From an uncultured Bacteroidia bacterium (lineage in GTDB: Bacteria; Bacteroidota; Bacteroidia; Bacteroidales; Prolixibacteraceae): 41,322 nucleotides of DNA. Positions 31,940 to 39,364 of the stretch are shown here, one piece after another. Made by a program: the position numbers and the translations under genes. Every line of letters begins with the position of its first letter. Positions within the stretch are counted from its first letter, which is position 1. The notes under the pieces are model-generated. The model saw only the letters and a program-made list of their open reading frames with translations, was not told the origin of the DNA and made no database searches. Location of the stretch: contig CAIYPA010000530.1 of the NCBI GenBank assembly GCA_903927965.1, forward strand, positions 1 to 41,322, given 5' to 3'.

Positions 31940-33337
31940 ATGGATAATTCATTTACCAGAAGATCATTTCTGAAAACAACGGGTATTGCAGGTGTTGCAT
32001 CAATGGCAGGACTTCCCAATATGGGTTTTGCTGAAGCGAAAAGTCCGGCCAAACCAATCACAATTGCAGAAGTCAATTCCAATTTTGAGCGTGAGCCACT
32101 CATCCGGCCATTCGGTTTCAAGGGCGGCTACATGACCGAGATCTGGCAAACAGTGAATTACCTGAAAAGCAGTTCAGGGAACCATCAGATTGGCCTTTGT
32201 ACCCAAAATGTGTTGTGGTCTGATGCACAAGTCTTTGCTGCCCATTCAGAAAGTGGCGGGAATGCCTTGATGTTTGCCTTGACAGAAAGGGCCCTCCAGA
32301 TCATGAAAGGGCAGAGTTTCAATACCCCTGTTGACTTATTGGATAAGATGCTGCCAGAGGTTTATGCCTATGGTCAGAAAATCACCGCCAATCCAAAGCT
32401 CCGAAAGACATTCGCATTGAATGCGATGGTAGGAACCGATAATGCTGCATGGTTGCTTTATGCTCAGGAAAATGGATTCACAACTTTTGACCAGATGATT
32501 CCAAAGGCTTATCAGCCTGCTCTTTCAAATCACCATAGGCAGGCAGCGGCTATTCCTTTGATGGCATATAGCATCCCGATCAGCGAAATTCATGGGGCAG
32601 TTGAGCAGGGCTATTTCTTTATGAAAATAAAGATTGGCCAGCCCGGTACACAGGAGGAGATGCTCGAAAAGGACAAGGCTAGTCTAACGGCTATCCATCA
32701 GGCCATTGGGAATGTGAAGACTTCACATACAAAGGATGGGAAGCTTCCCTATTATTTCGATGCCAATGGACGTTACGAAAAGAAGGAGACCTTACTGAAA
32801 TTGCTCGATCATGCCCGGAAGATCGGGGCTTTCGACCAGATCGCCATTATTGAAGAGCCATTTGCCGAAGAACTGGAGTTCGATGTGTCGGATATTCCGG
32901 TCCGTTTGGCCGCCGATGAGAGTGCCCATACCGATGAAGATGCAATTAAAAGAATCACACTGGGTTACAAGGCCATTGCCCTCAAAGCCATTGCCAAGAC
33001 ATTGAGCATGACGATGAAAATTGCCCAGGTCGCCTTTGAGCGGAATATTCCTTGTTTTTGTGCCGACTTGACTGTGAACCCGATATTGGTTGACTGGAAC
33101 AAAAATGTAGCTGCCCGGCTGAACTCCTTTCCAGGACTTGGTAGTCTTGGTTTGATCGAGAGCAACGGCCATCAGAATTACAAAAACTGGGATACCATGA
33201 TGGGTTACCATCCCCGCAAGGAAGGAGCCTGGGTAAAAGCAACCAATGGTGTTTATGAACTGAACGATGAGTTCTACAAGACCAGTGGTGGGATTTTTGA
33301 CCCGATGCCACACTACGAAGAGATGTTTAAAAAATAG
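31940..33337 (+). CDS. Enolase-superfamily protein with RR leader (mandelate racemase/epimerase-like)
   Basis: 465 aa with a Tat-type leader (TRRSFLKTTGIAG...). The capping domain is followed by the barrel: MKIKIG (Lys-x-Lys base), YFDANGRY (first metal Asp), IIEEPF (second metal Glu), AADES (third acidic ligand) and ALKAIAKT (Lys on the opposite face). Superfamily members dehydrate sugar acids or epimerise alpha to a carboxylate. In this locus it may process uronic acids exported with, or made by, the oxidoreductase/TIM-barrel pair; that is inference. Two fragments of related genes lie downstream (34992-35195, 35975-36136), matching its 3' end. Confidence 0.85.
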   Translation: MDNSFTRRSFLKTTGIAGVASMAGLPNMGFAEAKSPAKPITIAEVNSNFEREPLIRPFGFKGGYMTEIWQTVNYLKSSSGNHQIGLCTQNVLWSDAQVFAAHSESGGNALMFALTERALQIMKGQSFNTPVDLLDKMLPEVYAYGQKITANPKLRKTFALNAMVGTDNAAWLLYAQENGFTTFDQMIPKAYQPALSNHHRQAAAIPLMAYSIPISEIHGAVEQGYFFMKIKIGQPGTQEEMLEKDKASLTAIHQAIGNVKTSHTKDGKLPYYFDANGRYEKKETLLKLLDHARKIGAFDQIAIIEEPFAEELEFDVSDIPVRLAADESAHTDEDAIKRITLGYKAIALKAIAKTLSMTMKIAQVAFERNIPCFCADLTVNPILVDWNKNVAARLNSFPGLGSLGLIESNGHQNYKNWDTMMGYHPRKEGAWVKATNGVYELNDEFYKTSGGIFDPMPHYEEMFKK

Positions 33338-33417
33338 TTTATTGAGATTTTATCAGAAAGCAAGAATCGGTGACGAAATTGGAGTGATTTAAAGATAAAG
33401 CTGAATAAAGAAGGAAA

Positions 33418-33446
33418 TCAACTGTACGAGAAAATCGTACAGTTGA
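33418..33446. other. Perfect 12-bp hairpin downstream of the enolase-superfamily gene
   Basis: TCAACTGTACGA, loop GAAAA, TCGTACAGTTGA. No T-run follows on the plus strand, so at best it is a weak terminator or a 3'-end stabiliser. It lies in the 321-bp gap 33338-33658, where no gene was recognised. Confidence 0.5.
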
Positions 33447-33658
33447 AAATGAAAGCTTTTGATGGAAAAATGCGGGAAACAGATACAATATGAGTTCATT
33501 AGCCGATATATTCTGGTATGGCCAAACCAAATATAATCACCTTAATACTGGCTGCACAAACTTTAGCCAACATTAAAAAACGTCGCGCACAGCCTTGAAC
33601 CCATCTCGAAATTTCTGAATAAAATGGAAATTTGTTGATTTATTTTTAAATTTGCATT

Positions 33659-33871
33659 ATGAAAAAGAGTTTAGAATATATAAGTAAAAGATTAGTTGTA
33701 CGCGGTTCTGAAAAAGCGTTTAAGACAGCAGCAAATAAAGCTCTTAAAGTTAATGGATACGTTGTTGTTGTGAAAGATGGGTGGGTAGTTAAGGAGTTTT
33801 TAAACGGTGAGATAGAGCGTATTAATAAAATTGAATCATCTGATATTAGTCAAGAATTATTACTTGATTAG
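33659..33871 (+). CDS. Small protein, probable antitoxin of the zeta-like pair
   Basis: 70 aa, basic at the N-terminus (MKKSLEYISKRLVVRGSEKAFKTAANKALKVNGYVVVVKDGWVVKEFLNGE) and acidic at the end. It stops 2 bp before the start of the zeta-like kinase gene, so the two are certainly co-translated. Position and size fit an antitoxin (the epsilon role), though the sequence is not epsilon-like. No family is recognised. AT-rich composition contrasts with the genes before it. Confidence 0.65.
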   Translation: MKKSLEYISKRLVVRGSEKAFKTAANKALKVNGYVVVVKDGWVVKEFLNGEIERINKIESSDISQELLLD

Positions 33872-33873
33872 GT

Positions 33874-34695
33874 ATGACAAAACGAATTCGAGTATTTGCA
33901 GGTCCCAATGGTTCTGGCAAAAGTTCAATAATTAAGAGTATAATTACCACTAAAGTAGCTGATGGTAAAACTTTAGATTTCGGAATCTATGTAAATGCTG
34001 ATGATATTGCAGTTTCATTAAATAAAAGGGGCTGTAATTTTGATGATTTTAAAGTTCAGGCAACAAAAGATGATATACTGTGGATTGCAAATTACTCAGG
34101 TTTGATTAATGAAACATTCTCATTAGATAGATTTAATAAATGTATCCTTGTAGAGGGTAACCATCTGAAAATAGACAAGGATGTAGCTGAGCAAAAAAAT
34201 GATTCTCCTGTTGAACGTGTAGCTCAGATAATCGCAGATTTCTTAAGGAAAAAATTACTTAAAAAAGGCGAAAAGTTTTCTTTTGAAACTGTATTTTCTC
34301 ATGAGAGTAAAGTTGACATAATGAGAGAAGCGGAAAAGGAAGGTTATAAAGTATATTTATATTTCATATCGACAGAACATCCAGATATCAATGTTTATCG
34401 TGTAAAGGTTGTTCGTGTAGGTAAAAAGGGGCATGATGTTGATGAAACAAAAATTAGAGAAAGATACTATCGCTCTATGGAATTGATGTATGAAGCTGCG
34501 CAACATTGTTATCAAGCATATTTTTTTGATAATTCGAGACAAGGAGAGGGGCACACCATGTTTGCTCACTTTAAGATTAATAAGGATGGTATAAAGTTCT
34601 GGGACAATATGCAACAAACGTCTATCCCTATTTGGTTTAGAAAATATTATTCTGATAAAGTAAAAGAAAGTAAAAAAAATATGGTTGGCGAATAA
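33874..34695 (+). CDS. Zeta-toxin-like P-loop kinase
   Basis: 273 aa. Walker A is AGPNGSGKSS (9-18). Further zeta-family features are NADDIA (after the first strand), FSFETVFSH (substrate-contact strand and loop), EGYKVYLYFISTEHPDINVYRV (the typical YFI...P..N..RV segment) and RYYRSMELMYEA. Zeta toxins phosphorylate UDP-N-acetylglucosamine and block cell-wall synthesis; some relatives act on other nucleotides. There is an insert around residues 45-105 compared with short zeta proteins. All core motifs look intact. The small upstream gene is the likely antitoxin. Confidence 0.82.
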   Translation: MTKRIRVFAGPNGSGKSSIIKSIITTKVADGKTLDFGIYVNADDIAVSLNKRGCNFDDFKVQATKDDILWIANYSGLINETFSLDRFNKCILVEGNHLKIDKDVAEQKNDSPVERVAQIIADFLRKKLLKKGEKFSFETVFSHESKVDIMREAEKEGYKVYLYFISTEHPDINVYRVKVVRVGKKGHDVDETKIRERYYRSMELMYEAAQHCYQAYFFDNSRQGEGHTMFAHFKINKDGIKFWDNMQQTSIPIWFRKYYSDKVKESKKNMVGE

Positions 34696-34831
34696 GCGGT
34701 CATACGCCATGGGGTTTTGTAGCAATTTGGAAGCGCAATTCTCTCTGGCAATGTTTGTAACGGGTGATGGGTTCGTCTTCACGGTATCTTACACGTTGTA
34801 TACCACCGACCGTTCTCACAAGTGTAAAAGA

Positions 34832-34990
34832 CAGACTTTCTGGTCTATTTTAATGAGAGCTAAAGATGCATGTAACAATGCAGGAGAAGACGATGATTAT
34901 CATTTTCCTGACATCAGGAAAACGATACCTATGCCAAATGGTGCTGAAAAAGAAATAGCAGCAATCACCAAAGGTTACCTACAAAGCTAG
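34832..34990 (+). pseudogene. Fragment of a DinD/BRO-type protein
   Basis: The segment TFWSILMRAKDACNNAGEDDDYHFPDIRKTIPMPNGAEKEI matches the region of DinD-like DNA-damage proteins where W.....IEKAK.AC.NAG...DHF.D..K....G..KEI is conserved. The expected LTRYACYLIAQNGDP continuation is missing; the frame ends AAITKGYLQS. The upstream part of the frame (from 34685) is not recognisable. It is a relic left between the zeta module and an enolase-gene fragment. Confidence 0.5.
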
Positions 34991-34991
34991 G

Positions 34992-35195
34992 AGGAGCAGT
35001 ATTAATTGGCTTGGTTGAATGCAATGGCGCCAGAGCTAAAAGAACTGGGATACCATGATGGGTTACCATCCCCGCAAGGATGGTGCCTGGGTGAAAGCAA
35101 ACAATGGGGTTTATGAACTGAACGATGAGTTCTACAAGACCAGCGGCAGGATTTTTGACCCGATGCCTCATTATGAAAAGATGTTTGAAAAATAA
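34992..35195 (+). pseudogene. 3' fragment 1 of an enolase-superfamily gene
   Basis: From about 35039 the DNA closely follows the last ~155 bp of the gene ending at 33337 (NWDTMMGYHPRK, GVYELNDEFYKTSG, IFDPMPHYEKMFEK), ending at the same stop position. The preceding ~45 bp (ATTGGCTTGGTTGAATGCAA) is a weaker match. No 5' part exists, so it is not expressed as an enzyme. Confidence 0.8.
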
Positions 35196-35294
35196 TTTAC
35201 TTTTAGACAGTCTGATAAATATTTAACGGAGCTTGATATTTACCGGAAGAATATTATTAAAAAAGTTCCTCACAAAAATTATGGAGAATTAAGG

Positions 35295-35849
35295 ATGAAA
35301 AAAGGATTATTATTTGTAGCACTCTTACTTGCAATGCAATTGGGTACTTTTGGACAAACCAAGTTAATAACTAAAACTGGTCATGTATGGTTCAATTCCA
35401 AAACGCCAACGGAAACTATTGAAGCGCACTCCAGGCAGGCAGTTTCATTGATGGAAATGTCAAATGGTAATATTGCAATCGAAATTCCGATTATGTCGTT
35501 TGTGTTTCCGAAAACCTTGATGCAAGAACATTTCAACGAAACTTACATGCAGTCACGCAATTTGCCAAAAGCTAAATTCAGTGGCAAAATTATCAATCTT
35601 AATGAGATCCGTTTTGCAACAGACGGCACTTACAATGCAATAGTCGAAGGTGATTTAACCATACACGGCGTGACTAAAAAAGTAAAACAGACTGGTTCTA
35701 TTGCAGTAAGTGCCGGTGGTACTAAAATAAAGATAACGTCACAATTCAAGGTGGCTCCTCGAGATTATAATATAGTAATAGAGTCCCGTTTTGCTAATAA
35801 TATAGCCGCATTAATTGATGTCAATGTTGATATTGATTTTACCAAATAA
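35295..35849 (+). CDS. YceI-like periplasmic lipocalin-fold protein
   Basis: 184 aa with a Sec signal peptide (1-21, ending FGQ). YceI-family features are TKTGHVWFNSKTPTETIEAHSRQ near the N-terminus, IPIMSFVFPKTLMQEHFNETYM, FSGKI, GDLTIHGVTKKVKQTG and a final strand pair ending VNVDIDFTK. YceI proteins form a beta-barrel that binds polyisoprenoids or other amphiphiles; their physiological role is mostly unknown. It stands between two orphan enolase-gene fragments and has its own 100-bp leader, so it is probably transcribed separately. Confidence 0.85.
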   Translation: MKKGLLFVALLLAMQLGTFGQTKLITKTGHVWFNSKTPTETIEAHSRQAVSLMEMSNGNIAIEIPIMSFVFPKTLMQEHFNETYMQSRNLPKAKFSGKIINLNEIRFATDGTYNAIVEGDLTIHGVTKKVKQTGSIAVSAGGTKIKITSQFKVAPRDYNIVIESRFANNIAALIDVNVDIDFTK

Positions 35850-35974
35850 ACATTCGATCAATTGGTTGTTCCCGTTACAAAAATCTACAATTTAGAATCT
35901 ATCAGAAAAATTTGTAATCTATTTTTCCAACGTGCTGTATCCCTTGCCTTGCCCGCCACGTATAATTTTTCGTG

Positions 35975-36136
35975 ACATGCAAGGCTTGGGGAACAGTGTT
36001 AATTGGCCTGGTTGAGAGCAACGGTCATCAGAACTGCTAGAACAGGGATATCTTGATGGGTTACCATCCCCGCAAGGAAGGTGCCTGGGTGAAGGCGAAA
36101 AATGTTGTTTACGACATGGATAACCCAAACTACTAA
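35975..36136 (+). pseudogene. 3' fragment 2 of an enolase-superfamily gene
   Basis: The DNA around 36006-36095 (GGTTGAGAGCAACGGTCATC; GATGGGTTACCATCCCCGCA) matches the enolase-superfamily gene near its 3' end, but the tail differs (VVYDMDNPNY then stop). It therefore comes from a paralogue, not from a simple copy. An in-frame TAG and indels disrupt it. The remainder of the 35850-36456 gap holds only the small frame at 36310 and the attC-like site. Confidence 0.7.
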
Positions 36137-36309
36137 GATTGTAATTTTACACATCCTGGACCCATATTCACACTAAAGAATCGGATCAGAGACAGAATCC
36201 CTTGGATAAGTTGGATTTTTGAAGCATAAAAATTATTCTTGAAATTTTTTTACGATCTCTGGCTTTTCAACTAATTTCTTAAATTTGCATAGTAAAAAAA
36301 ATTTTTAAT

Positions 36310-36441
36310 ATGAAAAACGTAACAGCAATGACCGACACGGAAAAAAGCCAAAATAAGGTGAATATTTTGTATATGACACAAAATAAACGATTTATTCGCA
36401 TTAACTTGCTACGTATAAGGCCGATATATCTCCAACTTTAG
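36310..36441 (+). other. Short open frame, possible truncated gene start
   Basis: 43 codons (MKNVTAMTDTEKSQNKVNIL...) with a TAAATTTG box 23 bp upstream (36280-36287). It runs into the attC-like site and stops in its loop. It could be the start of a gene cut off by cassette insertion, or chance. Confidence 0.25.
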
Positions 36442-36464
36442 ATATATACAGGTGTTATGTGCAA
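36406..36464. repeat. attC-like site 1 (upstream end of the lipoprotein cassette)
   Basis: Imperfect inverted repeat: the left arm begins TTGCTACGTATAAGG, the right arm ends GGTGTTATGTGCAA (complement TTGCACATAACACC). The inner stem GATATATC/GATATAT has a 10-nt loop. It lies immediately before the lipoprotein gene, as an attC site does before a cassette ORF. Confidence 0.45.
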
Positions 36465-36495
36465 CTTAGGACAAAATCAACAAAACAAATATCAT

Positions 36496-37026
36496 ATGGA
36501 CAAATTAAAAAATCTGACACTTCTAATAGGACTAATCCTCTTAGCAAATCTGACATCTTGTTTTAACAGCAACAACAATCAGAAAAAAACTTCTACACCA
36601 AAAGAAGTACAAAAACCGGAAACTAAATATATCGGTGAAATTACAGCGGCATCATTGTATGAGCCGTTAAAGAACAAAGGGTTTAAAGTGGACAAATAAT
36701 TTGGTGATGGAATATTTGTGGACTGTGACAGAAGCACACCAGAATTAAACGAACATTTACGCATTGCAGGTGACGCCCCAGACAAAATTCTTGAAATACG
36801 TGCTTCCTACACAAATTTTACAAATAACAAGACCGACAAACTTTCAAAACCATTCTTAGGTTTTATTGCGACACTTCCATATACAAACTCAAATCCTGAA
36901 CAAGCAAAAAAATGGGTTGAGGACAACATTTCTAAAAATGCAAAGGTGGACATAAACGGTATGACTTTTGAAATATTCGCTAATAAGGAAAAACTACGGA
37001 CGTTGGTAATTACGCCGACAAAATAA
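36496..37026 (+). pseudogene. Small lipoprotein gene interrupted by one in-frame TAA
   Basis: From the ATG at 36496 the frame encodes a lipoprotein signal (NLTLLIGLILLANLTSC, lipobox Cys at about 20), then a polar linker and ...YEPLKNKGFKVDK. A TAA follows (36697-36699), and the same frame continues without another break as FGDGIFVDCDRSTPELNEHL through FEIFANKEKLRTLVITPTK to 37026. The two halves join smoothly, so a single nonsense mutation (or a read error) explains it. The frame is open back to 36457, but the lipoprotein signal fixes the start. No family is recognised. It sits between two attC-like sites as a one-gene cassette. Confidence 0.65.
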
Positions 37027-37040
37027 AGCGTAAGAATAAG

Positions 37041-37173
37041 CTTGCACCTAACAGCACCCACGCTAAATTGGCAGTTCAGTGCTTAAATGAGGCTTTGTGC
37101 TTAGTATTAAGTGCATTGGTGGCAGACAGTTTTGTGCTGCGAATCGCCAAAGCTTCCAACCGTTAGGTGCAAG
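37041..37173. repeat. attC-like site 2 (downstream end of the lipoprotein cassette, upstream of gajA)
   Basis: CTTGCACCTAAC (37041-37052) and GTTAGGTGCAAG (37162-37173) are a perfect 12-bp inverted repeat. They contain ACCTAAC and GTTAGGT, fitting the attC core boxes RYYYAAC and GTTRRRY. Inner boxes TTGGC (near 37069) and GCCAA (near 37146), with flanking complementarity, make L''/L' equivalents. Total length of about 133 bp is within the attC range. It ends 80 bp before gajA. Confidence 0.6.
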
Positions 37174-37252
37174 TGTAAAGACGACACTGCATCCTTAGAC
37201 AGACGAACTATTAAAATATTTACCATCAACACTATAAATAAGAAATTTAACC

Positions 37253-39364
37253 ATGCATATATCTTCCTTATCAATAAGAAATTTTAGGAATTTCAAAAAT
37301 GTCAAACTGAATTTCAAAAACGGTATAAATACAATTATTGGCGAGAATGGTTCGGGGAAAACAAATTTGTTTTATGCTTTAAGAATTTTACTTGATGACA
37401 CTCTTCCGAGATACATCAATTTCTATTCAACTGATTTCAATAGGGCTTTAGGCAACTGGGCTGGTCATTGGATAATCATTTCAATTGTCTTTGACGAGTT
37501 AGATGCAAGCGAAGAGTCCCAAGCATTAGCAGTGCAATCAAGCGGACACATGGACACTGAAACACAAGGAAGTTATGCAGTTTATTTCCGACCAAAATAT
37601 CAATTCAGAAAAGAGCTTTACGACTACTCTCAAACAGCAGGCAAGAACAATACCGACCTACAACTTATTTTGGACAACCTTACACTTGAAGATTACGAAA
37701 CGGTTTATTTAAGTAGAGGTTCTGCCGACTTTTGTGTTGATGCAACTTACAATCAGTATGTAGGGAACTTTGAGACAGTAGAATTTCCAGACCCTGATGA
37801 CAAAGAAGAACTCATATTTGGAACCTGGTTACCGAAAGAAATTAATATTCATAATGAAGTGTCATGCACATTCATTAAAGCATTGAGAGATGTTGAAAGT
37901 GATTTAAGATCGTATGCTAACAATCCACTACTTAACCTTTTGAGAGGAAAGGAAAAAACAGTTGAGATAGCAAAACAAAATGAAATCATTGAAAGCATTG
38001 ATAAATTAAACGAGCAAATAGGTTCGCTTGATGAAGTCAAAGAAATAAAACAAGGAATTGACAAGAGTATTAAAGAAGCAGTTGGAACAACCTACGCACC
38101 GAACATTGATATAAAATCAGAGTTGCCAAATGAAATGGAGAAGCTATTTCAATCATTGAAACTTTGGGTAGGCGACCCTGATGATGAAGGTTATAAAGGA
38201 AGAATTTGGGAATTAAGTTTAGGCGGAGCTAACCTTATTTACCTTTCATTAAAGTTACTTGAATATGAAAAAGTAAAGACAGACAGAATTGCAAACTTTC
38301 TTTTGATCGAAGAACCCGAAGCACACATTCATACTCACATTCAAAAAACCCTTTTTAACAACTTAAAGAAAAATAAAACGCAAGTAATAATTTCAACACA
38401 CTCAACACATATTTCATCCGTAAGTAAAATTAGTAGGGTAAACATTTTAAGTCGTGGAGAAAAAGAAGCATTAGTATTTCATCCATCAAACAATTTAAAG
38501 CCAGACGAAATAATAAGAGTTGAGAGATACTTGGACGCAGTTAGAAGCAATTTACTTTTTGCAAAGGGAGTTGTTTTAGTTGAAGGCGATGCAGAACAAA
38601 TTTTAATTCCTGAAATGTTCAAGAAAGTATTTGGACTTTCTCTTGACGAATTAGGGATTAGCTTGATAAATATCGGAAGCACAGGTTTTGAAAATGTTGC
38701 AAGTATTTTTCACTCCAACAGGATACAGAAGAACTGTTCAATTCTTACAGACTTGGATAAATCAATTGTAACACTTCCAGCTGACCCGAATGAAGATGAT
38801 GATTATCAAAAACACTGTAGAGCATCTGAAAAGAGTGGAGCAGAAAGAAAAGTTCGCCTGACTGACTTTTGCAATGGAAATGATTTCCTAAAACCATTCT
38901 ATTCAAAGCACACTTTTGAAGTTGATGTCTTAATGAATGGCAATAGCTATGAGTTTGTTCAATGCCTTGACAAAATTTATTCAAGAGAAGGCGATATGAC
39001 AAAAGCCAAAACCAAACTTAAAGATTCATCTGTTGAAGTTGCAGGTGTTGAGGTATTAAGGATTGCAGACAAGCAAGGGAAAGGTTGGTTAGCCCTTTTA
39101 GTGGCCGAACAAATCGTTTACAATACTTATATTCCAAAATACATTCTAAATGCTATTGCATTTTCATCTCCCCACATAAACTTAGCTTCAAAAGCTAAAG
39201 CAATTACCCATCGGTTAAAGTCAATTAAGGAAAATGATAATGATCCAAAGAATGATGAAGTCAAAAAATTTGTTGTTAGGGGAAAAACCCAACAAGAGCT
39301 TTTGGACACATTCACTGCAACTTTCACTGAAGACCAACTGACTAAGTTCTTAGCACTAATATGA
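37253..39364 (+). CDS. gajA: Gabija-type GajA: OLD-family ATPase-TOPRIM nuclease
   Basis: 703 aa. The ABC-type ATPase half has Walker A GENGSGKT (30-37), the signature-like ELSLGGANLIYLSLKLLEYEK (320-340), Walker B LLIEEPEAH (350-358) and the His-switch STHSTHISSV (381-390). The TOPRIM nuclease half has VLVEGDAEQI (441-450, catalytic Glu444) and SILTDLDKS (496-504, Asp500 and Asp502). This is the OLD class 2 arrangement next to a UvrD-like helicase, which defines Gabija anti-phage defence; GajA cuts DNA when nucleotide pools are depleted. It is longer than the Bacillus GajA (about 580 aa), mainly in the middle and at the C-terminus. Its stop overlaps the gajB start (ATGA). Confidence 0.88.
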   Translation: MHISSLSIRNFRNFKNVKLNFKNGINTIIGENGSGKTNLFYALRILLDDTLPRYINFYSTDFNRALGNWAGHWIIISIVFDELDASEESQALAVQSSGHMDTETQGSYAVYFRPKYQFRKELYDYSQTAGKNNTDLQLILDNLTLEDYETVYLSRGSADFCVDATYNQYVGNFETVEFPDPDDKEELIFGTWLPKEINIHNEVSCTFIKALRDVESDLRSYANNPLLNLLRGKEKTVEIAKQNEIIESIDKLNEQIGSLDEVKEIKQGIDKSIKEAVGTTYAPNIDIKSELPNEMEKLFQSLKLWVGDPDDEGYKGRIWELSLGGANLIYLSLKLLEYEKVKTDRIANFLLIEEPEAHIHTHIQKTLFNNLKKNKTQVIISTHSTHISSVSKISRVNILSRGEKEALVFHPSNNLKPDEIIRVERYLDAVRSNLLFAKGVVLVEGDAEQILIPEMFKKVFGLSLDELGISLINIGSTGFENVASIFHSNRIQKNCSILTDLDKSIVTLPADPNEDDDYQKHCRASEKSGAERKVRLTDFCNGNDFLKPFYSKHTFEVDVLMNGNSYEFVQCLDKIYSREGDMTKAKTKLKDSSVEVAGVEVLRIADKQGKGWLALLVAEQIVYNTYIPKYILNAIAFSSPHINLASKAKAITHRLKSIKENDNDPKNDEVKKFVVRGKTQQELLDTFTATFTEDQLTKFLALI

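Noticed and set aside
33418-33446. Canonical rho-independent terminator after the enolase-superfamily gene
   Set aside because: The stem is perfect but no U-run follows on the plus strand, so it is listed only as a hairpin.
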